DNA of 5,381 bases. Origin: Betaproteobacteria bacterium. GTDB taxonomy: Bacteria; Pseudomonadota; Gammaproteobacteria; Burkholderiales; SG8-39. The stretch spans positions 1 through 5,381 of the forward strand of contig VBCP01000224.1 of NCBI GenBank assembly GCA_005888925.1. The letters run 5' to 3'. This document shows, piece after piece, positions 1-5,107 of the stretch (position 1 is the stretch's first letter; each line of letters opens with the position of its first letter). The translations under genes and the position numbers were made by a program. Under the pieces are notes generated by a model. That model did no database searches. It saw only the letters and a list, made by a program, of their open reading frames with translations, and was not told the DNA's origin.

Positions 1-669
1 GTCTCGAGCGTCAAGCGCTTCTATCAGTACTGCGTGCGCGAGCGCCTGGTCGAGGCCGATCCCACGCTCAAGCTCGATCCGCCGAAGCGCACGCCGCGCT
101 TTCCGAAGACGCTGTCCGAGGACGACGTCGAAGCTCTGCTTGCGGCGCCCGACATCGGGACGGCGATGGGGCTGCGCGATCGCGCGATGCTGGAGACGTT
201 ATATGCGACGGGTTTGCGCGTCTCGGAGCTGGTGGCGTTGAAAACTTTCGAGACCAACCTGGACGCGGGCGTTGTCAGGATAATGGGGAAAGGCTCCAAG
301 GAACGCCTGGTGCCGCTCGGCGAGGAATCGATGCATTGGATCGCGCGCTACGCGAAGGAGGCGCGCCCGGATCTCAAGGGTCAGCGCGAGCCCGACGCGC
401 TGTTCATCACCGCGCGCGGCGCGGGCATGACGCGGCAGGCGTTCTGGCACCTGATCCGGCGCTATGGCGTGCGCGCCATTCCGGGCAAGCGCCTCTCGCC
501 GCACGTGCTGCGCCACGCCTTCGCCACGCATCTCATCAATCACGGCGCCGATCTGCGGGTGGTGCAGCTGCTGCTCGGCCACGCCGATATCTCCACCACA
601 CAGATCTACACGCACGTCGCGCGCGAGCGGCTCAAGCAGCTGCACGCCAAACACCATCCCCGGGGTTAA
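1..669 (+). CDS. xerD: Tyrosine recombinase XerD, 5'-truncated by window edge
   Basis: Site-specific tyrosine recombinase. With XerC it acts at dif near the terminus to resolve chromosome dimers, under FtsK control at the septum. The 222 visible codons are open from base 1 to TAA. All six catalytic residues are present: R73 (TGLRVSEL), K97 (MGKGSKER), H168 and R171 (HVLRHAFATHL), H194 (LLGHADIS) and the nucleophile Y203 (TTQIYTHV), in window numbering. Their spacing matches E. coli XerD (R148, K172, H244, R247, H270, Y279), so about 75 residues of the N-terminal core-binding domain lie upstream. The tail RLKQLHAKHHPRG is XerD-like, which favours XerD over XerC or a phage integrase. An AGG-ATA rare-codon pair (277-282) and a TTA codon (199-201) stand out in otherwise GC-rich codon use, but the protein looks intact. 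It ends one base from the stop of convergent folB. Confidence 0.95.
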   Translation, partial: VSSVKRFYQYCVRERLVEADPTLKLDPPKRTPRFPKTLSEDDVEALLAAPDIGTAMGLRDRAMLETLYATGLRVSELVALKTFETNLDAGVVRIMGKGSKERLVPLGEESMHWIARYAKEARPDLKGQREPDALFITARGAGMTRQAFWHLIRRYGVRAIPGKRLSPHVLRHAFATHLINHGADLRVVQLLLGHADISTTQIYTHVARERLKQLHAKHHPRG

Positions 670-670
670 T

Positions 671-1024
671 TTAGCGCTTGCGGCGCTCGATCGTGACGCC
701 GACGAACTTCGCATTCGGCAGGATGCCGATTTTCGCGACGCTCACTTTGGTCCACGGTGCGCCGAACTCGCCGGTGATGAGCGTCGCGATGCGATCGGCC
801 AGGGTCTCGACCAGGCGATAGTGCTGCGCTGAGGCGAGGCCGCCGATGCGCAGCGCGACCTGCTCGTAGTCGATGGTGTCGGCCACCTTGTCGCTCGCGA
901 AGACCGTCGTGCCGGGCAGGCCGATCTCGAGGTCGATCGAGAGCGTCTGCATCACGTGGCGCTCGCGGCGGTGGATGCCGATGAGGGCTTCCACGCGCAG
1001 GTCGCGGATGACGATGGCGTCCAT
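671..1024 (-). CDS. folB: Dihydroneopterin aldolase FolB
   Basis: Cytosolic enzyme of tetrahydrofolate synthesis. It converts 7,8-dihydroneopterin to 6-hydroxymethyl-7,8-dihydropterin and glycolaldehyde, and many members also epimerise the substrate. The product has 117 residues, the usual length for this single-domain family. Family active-site positions are visible: E21 in IGIHRRER, Y53 in TIDYEQV, the pterin-anchoring E73 in RLVETLADRIA, and the catalytic lysine K98 in VAKIGI, followed by the C-terminal VGVTIERR strand. The lysine is followed by Ile where E. coli has Pro (KPGA); I recall similar KLG/KIG forms in betaproteobacteria. The related epimerase FolX is possible, but residue pattern and context favour FolB. 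The ATG at 1024 is the natural start because MDAIVIRDLRVEALIG matches the family N-terminus. No Shine-Dalgarno is visible, and the leader from the palindromic -10 would be only a few bases. It stands alone on its strand, divergent from plsY. Confidence 0.93.
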   Translation of the reverse strand: MDAIVIRDLRVEALIGIHRRERHVMQTLSIDLEIGLPGTTVFASDKVADTIDYEQVALRIGGLASAQHYRLVETLADRIATLITGEFGAPWTKVSVAKIGILPNAKFVGVTIERRKR

Positions 1025-1032
1025 GCTGCGGC

Positions 1033-1048
1033 CGATTCTATAGAATCG
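1033..1048. promoter_or_regulatory. 16-bp perfect palindrome, candidate symmetric divergent -10
   Basis: CGATTCTATAGAATCG is fully self-complementary. It sits between the folB start (1024, minus) and the plsY start (1054 or 1069, plus). On each strand it contains TAGAAT, five of six matches to TATAAT, at 1041-1046 (+) and 1040-1035 (-). The implied transcription starts are near 1053 for plsY and near 1028 for folB. I see no good -35 on either side at normal spacing. It may therefore be a weak bidirectional promoter, a dimeric-regulator operator, or both. This is inferred from position and symmetry. Confidence 0.4.
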
Positions 1049-1061
1049 CCGCGATGCCCAT

Positions 1062-1066
1062 AGGAG
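1062..1066 (+). promoter_or_regulatory. Shine-Dalgarno that favours the downstream plsY start
   Basis: AGGAG lies just before the ATG at 1069, with only two bases between, so spacing is short. It lies inside the coding region if the ATG at 1054 is used. The 1054 start has no Shine-Dalgarno and falls at the predicted transcription start, so it would be leaderless. Together with the MSA N-terminus shared with E. coli PlsY, this tips the choice to 1069. Confidence 0.5.
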
Positions 1067-1068
1067 AA

Positions 1069-1653
1069 ATGAGCGCGCTCGTCATCATTGCGGCGTACCT
1101 GCTGGGCTCGGTGTCGTTCGCCATCGTAGTGAGCAAGCTGATGCGGCTTCCCGACCCGCGCAGCTACGGCTCCAAGAATCCTGGCGCGACCAACGTGCTG
1201 CGCACGGGCAGTAAGGCGGCAGCGATCGTCACTCTTGCGGGCGACGCGGCCAAGGGCTGGCTGGCGGTGTGGCTCGCGCAGCTCTATGTGCCTGAGGCGG
1301 CGCCGTACGCCGCGCTGGCCGTTTTCCTCGGCCATCTGTTTCCGGTGTACCACCGCTTCCAGGGCGGCAAAGGCGTCGCGACGGCGGCGGGCGTGCTCTT
1401 CGGCATCGACTGGCGCATCGGCCTCGGCACGCTCGCGACCTGGCTCATCATCGCGTTCTTCCTGCGCTACTCGTCGCTCGCGGCGCTGGTCGCCGCGGCG
1501 TTCGCGCCTTTCGCCACGGCGCTGCTCCTCGGCCTCGACGCCTACTTCGCCGCGGTGCTCGTGATATCGGCACTGCTCGTGTGGCGCCACAAGCAGAACA
1601 TCGCGCGGCTCATCGCCGGCACCGAGTCGCGCATCGGCGGCAAAAAAGCCTAG
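1069..1653 (+). CDS. plsY: Acyl-phosphate:glycerol-3-phosphate acyltransferase PlsY
   Basis: Inner-membrane enzyme that transfers the acyl group from acyl-phosphate (made by PlsX) to glycerol-3-phosphate, giving lysophosphatidic acid, the first step of phospholipid synthesis. The 194-residue product is close to E. coli PlsY (205). Its hallmark motifs are present: GSKNPGATNVLR at 34-45, GH followed by GGKGVAT at 88-105, and RYSSLAAL starting at residue 133. Hydrophobic segments fit the multi-pass fold: about 3-21, 50-72, 79-93, 106-132 and 137-170. The basic tail after WRHKQNI is also typical. I chose ATG 1069 because AGGAG precedes it and E. coli PlsY also begins MSA. The in-frame ATG at 1054 would add five residues (MPIGE). 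The gene diverges from folB. Its TAG stop overlaps the tsaD stop on the other strand. Confidence 0.94.
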   Translation: MSALVIIAAYLLGSVSFAIVVSKLMRLPDPRSYGSKNPGATNVLRTGSKAAAIVTLAGDAAKGWLAVWLAQLYVPEAAPYAALAVFLGHLFPVYHRFQGGKGVATAAGVLFGIDWRIGLGTLATWLIIAFFLRYSSLAALVAAAFAPFATALLLGLDAYFAAVLVISALLVWRHKQNIARLIAGTESRIGGKKA

Positions 1654-2639
1654 AGCGGCCAGCGCGGCCTGACGGTGAAGGCGTGCGCACCGGGCGCGGC
1701 TCCGGAACCGAGCCGTTGCGCGGCGGCGAAGGCGATCATGGCGCCGTTGTCGGTGCACAGCTCGGGCTCCGGATAGAACACATCGAAGCCGCGCTTCCTC
1801 GCCTCGGCATCGAGCGCGGCGCGCAGTTGCTGGTTCGCGCCGACGCCACCCGCTACTACAAGGCGCGTAAGCCCGTCGGTTTGCAGCGCGCGCACGCATT
1901 TGGCAAGCAGCACTTCGACCACCGCGTCGACGAAGGCGCGCGCGATGTCGGCAGCGTTTCCCTGCTGCTTGACGAGCATCAGCGCTGCGGTTTTCAGCCC
2001 AGAGAAGCTGAAATCGAGATCGCCGCTGCCGAGCATCGGCCGCGGCAACTGGTAGCGCCCGGGCGTGCCGCGTTCGGCAAGCGCCGAGAGCGCCGGCCCT
2101 CCCGGGTAGCCCAGCCCGAGGAGCTTCGCCGTCTTGTCGAAGGCTTCCCCGGCCGCGTCGTCCTGCGTCTCGCCCAGCAGCCGGTACTGGCCGACGCCGT
2201 CCACGCGCATGAGCTGAGTGTGGCCGCCGGAGACAAGAAGGGCGATGAAAGGAAATCCCGGCCGCCGAGCCGAGAGCAGCGGCGAAAGCAGGTGGCCTTC
2301 GAGGTGATGGATCCCAAGTACCGGAATCGCCAGCGCTTCTCCGAGCGCATGGGCGAAGGACGCGCCAACCAGCAGGGCGCCGGCGAGCCCCGGGCCCTCG
2401 GTGTAGCCGATGCCCTCGAGATCGGCCACGCCGCGCGCAGCCTGCTCGAGCACCCGGCGCGTGAGCGGCACGAGCCGCTGGATGTGGTCGCGCGAGGCAA
2501 GCTCGGGCACGACGCCGCCGTAGGCCTCGTGCATCGCGACCTGCGAATGCACCGCGTGGGCGAGCAGGCGCCCCTCGCCGCCGTCGTACAAGGCGACGCC
2601 GGTTTCATCGCAGGAAGTCTCGATCCCGAGGACAAGCAT
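1650..2639 (-). CDS. tsaD: tRNA threonylcarbamoyladenosine transferase subunit TsaD
   Basis: Catalytic subunit of the TsaB-TsaD-TsaE system. It moves the threonylcarbamoyl group from TsaC/Sua5-made threonylcarbamoyl-AMP onto A37 of ANN-decoding tRNAs (t6A). The 329-residue ASKHA-fold protein begins MLVLGIETSCDETG, the family signature. Also present are the metal-site HxxxH (H112 and H116 in HHLEGHLL), LLVSGGHTQL at 134-143, DDAAGEAFDKTAKLLGL at 160-176, DFSFSGLKT, the glycine-rich VAGGVGANQQLR, TDNGAMIA at 296-303 with its metal-binding Asp, and a C-terminal RPRWPL. An in-frame start 18 codons upstream (2693) would run into the rpsU coding region and add residues foreign to the family, so 2639 is preferred. 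No clear Shine-Dalgarno or own promoter is visible. It is divergent from rpsU, a placement common in proteobacteria. It ends in a CTAG shared with plsY. Confidence 0.96.
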   Translation of the reverse strand: MLVLGIETSCDETGVALYDGGEGRLLAHAVHSQVAMHEAYGGVVPELASRDHIQRLVPLTRRVLEQAARGVADLEGIGYTEGPGLAGALLVGASFAHALGEALAIPVLGIHHLEGHLLSPLLSARRPGFPFIALLVSGGHTQLMRVDGVGQYRLLGETQDDAAGEAFDKTAKLLGLGYPGGPALSALAERGTPGRYQLPRPMLGSGDLDFSFSGLKTAALMLVKQQGNAADIARAFVDAVVEVLLAKCVRALQTDGLTRLVVAGGVGANQQLRAALDAEARKRGFDVFYPEPELCTDNGAMIAFAAAQRLGSGAAPGAHAFTVRPRWPL

Positions 2640-2651
2640 CAGACTGATTTT

Positions 2652-2659
2652 GATACAAT
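2652..2659 (+). promoter_or_regulatory. Extended -10 promoter of the rpsU operon
   Basis: TGATACAAT carries a TACAAT hexamer at 2654-2659 (five of six matches) with a TG one base upstream, the extended -10 arrangement. A weak -35-like AGGACA lies at 2629-2634 with a long 19-bp spacer, which fits a promoter that relies on the extended element. The predicted transcription start near 2666 leaves a leader of about 20 nt before rpsU, including the GAGGG ribosome site at 2678-2682. This is the only promoter-like sequence seen for the whole rpsU-yqeY-dnaG unit. Confidence 0.55.
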
Positions 2660-2686
2660 TCAGCCCCCCAAAGAGCCGAGGGCTGG

Positions 2687-2899
2687 ATGCCAACAGTAAG
2701 GGTCAAGGAAAACGAGCCGTTCGAAGTCGCCATGCGGCGCTTCAAGCGGACGGTCGAGAAGACCGGTCTTCTCACCGAGCTGCGTTCCCGCGAGTACTAC
2801 GAGAAGCCCACCGCCGAGCGCAAGCGCAAGCTCGCGGCGGCGGTCAAGCGCCATCACAAGCGCCTGCGCAGCCAGATGCTGCCGCAGAAGATGTACTAG
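2687..2899 (+). CDS. rpsU: 30S ribosomal protein S21
   Basis: Small basic protein of the 30S platform, near the 3' end of 16S rRNA, that assists initiation and mRNA binding. It is full length at 70 residues (E. coli 71). It has the family core ENEPFEVAMRRFKR, then TGLLTELRSREYYEKP and the TAERKRK/AVKRHHKR basic helix region. The MPTVRVKENEPFEVAMRRFK start and the QMLPQKMY end are of betaproteobacterial type. ATG at 2687 is preceded by GAGGG at 2678-2682 with four bases of spacing. It is first in the rpsU-yqeY-dnaG-rpoD operon. Only 14 nt separate its TAG stop from the yqeY scrap, and no attenuator-like hairpin with a T-run follows, unlike the E. coli operon, which has a terminator between rpsU and dnaG. 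Confidence 0.97.
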   Translation: MPTVRVKENEPFEVAMRRFKRTVEKTGLLTELRSREYYEKPTAERKRKLAAAVKRHHKRLRSQMLPQKMY

Positions 2900-2913
2900 C
2901 AGTTCCGCCTCGC

Positions 2914-3274
2914 ATCCCGCTTAAGCCGCAAATCACCGAAGAACGAGCGCATCGAGCTCGACGACGCCGCGGTGCTCGGCGTGATCGACAAGATGATCAA
3001 GCAGCGCCGCGAATCGATCGCGCAGTTCGAAAAGGCCGCGCGCAAGGATCTGGTCGACGCCGAGAAGGCCGAGATCCAGCTCCTGTCCGGCTATCTCCCC
3101 GCCCAGATGAGCGATGCCGAGCTCGCCCAGGCCGTGTCCGCCGCGATCGCCGAGTCGGGCGCGAGCGGCGTCAAGGACATGGGCAAGGTGATGGCGCTCC
3201 TCAAGCCGCGCCTTGCAGGCAAAGCGGACATGGGCAAGGTTTCCGCGCTGGTCAAGACGAAGCTGTCTGGTTGA
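2914..3274 (+). pseudogene. yqeY: GatB/YqeY-family protein, disrupted N-terminus
   Basis: YqeY proteins are about 148 residues and resemble the tRNA-contacting tail of the GatB amidotransferase subunit; their role is not settled. Here 2942-3274 encodes a well-conserved remnant, NERIELDDAAVLGVIDKMIKQ onward, through SGYLPAQMSDAEL to DMGKVMALLKPRLAGKADMG and a KLSG end. Upstream, in another frame, 2917-2943 encodes PLKPQITEE, which matches the usual SLKxQITED N-terminus. Its expected ATG is ATC (2914-2916). About 28 codons, the MKxAMR...AAIKQREV helix region, are absent at the junction near 2943, with a frame change. The open remnant has no upstream ATG and no Shine-Dalgarno. The first in-frame candidate is GTG 2972, giving 100 residues, with ATG 2993 next. 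It could be a recent pseudogene, an expressed truncated protein, or an assembly or sequencing error. Family identity is sure; its status is not. Confidence 0.7.
3176..3240 (+). repeat. 14-bp direct repeat inside yqeY
   Basis: GACATGGGCAAGGT occurs at 3176-3189 and again at 3227-3240, exactly 51 bp apart. In protein it is a 17-residue tandem unit, DMGKVMALLKPRLAGKA followed by DMGKVSALVKTKLSG. This is the known duplicated C-terminal motif of the YqeY tail, not a mobile repeat. The exact nucleotide identity is somewhat higher than protein constraint alone demands. Confidence 0.75.
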
Positions 3275-3288
3275 GTCAAAATCGGGGC

Positions 3289-5043
3289 GTGATCCCCGAT
3301 TCGTTCAAGCAGGACCTGCTCAATCGGGTGGACATCGTGGACGTGGTCTCGCGCTACGTCCAGCTCAAGAAGGGCGGCGCCAATTACCTCGGCCTCTGCC
3401 CGTTCCATAACGAGAAGACGCCTTCGTTCAGCGTGAGCCCGGCGAAGCAGTTCTATCACTGCTTCGGCTGCGGCGTGCACGGCAACGCCATCGGCTTCCT
3501 GATGACGTACTCGGCGCTCGGCTATGTCGATGCGGTGAAGGAGCTTGCCGCGGGCGTTGGGATGCAAGTCCCCGACGAGCGGCCGCCGACACCGCAGGAG
3601 TCGGCGCGCAAGGAGCGCGAGACCGATCTCTACGCGCTGATGGAAAAGGCGATGGAGTTCTATCGCGGCGAGCTGAAAAAATCGCCGCGCGCCATCGAGT
3701 ATCTGAAGCGGCGGGGACTCAGCGGCGAGATCGCCGCGCGCTTTCGCATCGGCTACGCGCCCGAGGGCTGGCAGAGCCTGAAGCTCGCCTTTCCCGCCTA
3801 CGAGGACAAGGCGCTGGTCGAGGCGGGTCTGGTGATCGAAGGCGAAGAGGGCAAGCGCTACGACCGCTTCCGCGACCGCGTGATGTTCCCGATCTTCAGC
3901 GCGCGCGGCGCCGTCATCGGCTTCGGCGGCCGGGTGATGGATGCGGGCGAGCCGAAGTACCTCAATTCGCCCGAGACGCCGCTGTTCGAAAAGGGGCGCG
4001 AGCTCTACGGCCTGGTGCAGGCGCGCGATGCCATCCGCACTGAGGGGCACGCGCTGGTGGTCGAGGGCTACATGGACGTCGTCGCGCTCGCGCAATATGA
4101 GGTGGGCAACGCCGTCGCCACCCTGGGCACGGCGACCACGCCCGTGCATGTGAGCAAACTCCTGCGATTGGCCGACGAGGTGGTGTTCTGCTTCGACGGC
4201 GATGCGGCCGGGCGGAAAGCGGCCTGGCGCGCGCTCGAAGTGAGCCTGCCGCTCGCGCCCGACCACAAGCCGATCCGCTTCCTCTTCCTCCCGGATGGCG
4301 AGGACCCGGACAGCTATGTGCGCAAGCACGGCAACGAAGGCTGGCGAAGCAAGCTGCGCGAGGCGGAGACGTTGACCCAGTTCCTGCTGGCGCAGCTGCG
4401 CGCGGAATGCGATCTGGGGACGGCGGAGGGCCGCGCGCGCTTCATCTCGATCGCCAAGCCGCACGTGCAGAAGATCGCCGCGCCGGCCCTGCGGCTGCAG
4501 CTCATCAACGAGATCGCCCAGCTTGCCCGCGTCGCCGAGGGGGAGATCGACCGGCTGCTCGAGCTGCCACCGCGGGCGCGTTTCTCGCGGCCGGCGCCGC
4601 CGCGTACCCGCTATACGGCGCCTGACATTCCGGAATGGAGCTTGCTCTTCAGCCTGCTCTGCAACCTGTCGCTGGTGGAGCACATCGACCCGGACGCCCT
4701 CAATGCCGAGCGGGCGGAATCGCAGGCCCTGGTGGCCATCCGGGAGGCCTGCCGCGAGTTCGAGGACGATCCCTCGCTAGGCCTGCTGCTGGACCGCCTC
4801 CAGGGCAGCCCATCCCTTGAGATTGTGCTGCGCGCCCATAGATATGCGGAGGAGATCAAGTTCAGCGCCGAGGAAGCCGAGACGGAATTCACGGAAGCGC
4901 TGGTCAAACTGGACCTGGCGCGGCGCAAGAAAGAGTTGGACCAGCTTCGGGCTGGCGGGCTCGCCTCCCGCGAAGAGCAGGTCGCATGGCAGGAGAAAAA
5001 TCTCGCCTACAAAAGACTCCAAGGGGCACTTCCAAGCCCTTGA
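3289..5043 (+). CDS. dnaG: DNA primase DnaG
   Basis: Synthesises RNA primers at the replication fork in contact with the DnaB helicase. At 584 residues it matches the family (E. coli 581). The N-terminal CHC2 zinc-binding domain has C37, H40, C58 and C61 (LCPFHNEKTPSF and FYHCFGCGVHG). The catalytic core includes FGGRVMD, YLNSPETPLFEKG and RELYGL. The TOPRIM site has E259 and D263 in VVEGYMD and D303 and D305 in FDGDAAG. A Pro/Arg-rich linker at about 427-446 leads to the helical helicase-binding domain at about 447-584. The GTG start at 3289 gives MIPDSFKQDLLNRVD, the conserved N-terminus. A TTG at 3271 overlapping the yqeY stop is in frame but adds non-conserved residues. The only Shine-Dalgarno-like sequence, GGGG at 3284-3287, is too close to the start, so translation may depend on coupling to yqeY 15 nt upstream. 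All key residues are intact. Confidence 0.97.
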   Translation: MIPDSFKQDLLNRVDIVDVVSRYVQLKKGGANYLGLCPFHNEKTPSFSVSPAKQFYHCFGCGVHGNAIGFLMTYSALGYVDAVKELAAGVGMQVPDERPPTPQESARKERETDLYALMEKAMEFYRGELKKSPRAIEYLKRRGLSGEIAARFRIGYAPEGWQSLKLAFPAYEDKALVEAGLVIEGEEGKRYDRFRDRVMFPIFSARGAVIGFGGRVMDAGEPKYLNSPETPLFEKGRELYGLVQARDAIRTEGHALVVEGYMDVVALAQYEVGNAVATLGTATTPVHVSKLLRLADEVVFCFDGDAAGRKAAWRALEVSLPLAPDHKPIRFLFLPDGEDPDSYVRKHGNEGWRSKLREAETLTQFLLAQLRAECDLGTAEGRARFISIAKPHVQKIAAPALRLQLINEIAQLARVAEGEIDRLLELPPRARFSRPAPPRTRYTAPDIPEWSLLFSLLCNLSLVEHIDPDALNAERAESQALVAIREACREFEDDPSLGLLLDRLQGSPSLEIVLRAHRYAEEIKFSAEEAETEFTEALVKLDLARRKKELDQLRAGGLASREEQVAWQEKNLAYKRLQGALPSP

Positions 5044-5052
5044 GCGGTCAAC

Positions 5053-5058
5053 TATAAT
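5053..5058 (+). promoter_or_regulatory. Promoter -10 for rpoD, with GC-rich discriminator
   Basis: A perfect TATAAT lies ten bases past the dnaG stop and is followed directly by GCGCGG, a GC-rich discriminator of the kind associated with ppGpp/DksA-sensitive promoters. The predicted start is near 5065, which places TTC and a run of seven Ts (5068-5074) at the very start of the transcript. The -35 would fall in the last dnaG codons, where only the weak match TTCCAA (5030-5035) is seen. It would give rpoD its own transcript, separate from the rpsU promoter. Confidence 0.5.
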
Positions 5059-5107
5059 GCGCGGTTCTTTTTTTCGCGTTCGGACAGGTAGTTAAGTCGG
5101 GGGATTG

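Noticed and set aside
952..1899. Minus-strand 315-codon open frame opposite plsY and across folB and tsaD
   Set aside because: It overlaps three well-supported genes and reads as low-complexity Arg/Glu-rich sequence.
2661..2685. CAGCCC/GGGCTG inverted repeat that could hide the rpsU ribosome site
   Set aside because: The predicted transcription start near 2666 would leave most of the 5' arm untranscribed, and the 13-nt loop makes a 6-bp stem weak.
1581..2699. Plus-strand 372-codon open frame opposite tsaD
   Set aside because: It lies antisense to the clear TsaD coding frame. Its composition is Arg/Ala/Glu-rich without family motifs, as expected of a shadow frame in GC-rich DNA.
2647..2720. 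Minus-strand promoter for tsaD
   Set aside because: TTGACC and TTGGCA -35-like hexamers exist on the minus strand, but no acceptable -10 is found at the right spacing from either.
2650..3288. Long N-terminal extension of the dnaG frame through rpsU and yqeY
   Set aside because: The frame is open by chance of GC content. The translated extension has no primase similarity, and the conserved DnaG N-terminus begins at GTG 3289.
3091..4683. Minus-strand 530-codon open frame opposite dnaG
   Set aside because: It is antisense to an intact DnaG with all motifs. The His/Arg/Ala-rich translation has no recognisable domain.
5060..5078. CGCG/CGCG pair around the T-run after dnaG as a terminator
   Set aside because: The T-run would be in the loop, not after the stem. 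The four-base stem is too short, and the site overlaps the rpoD promoter.
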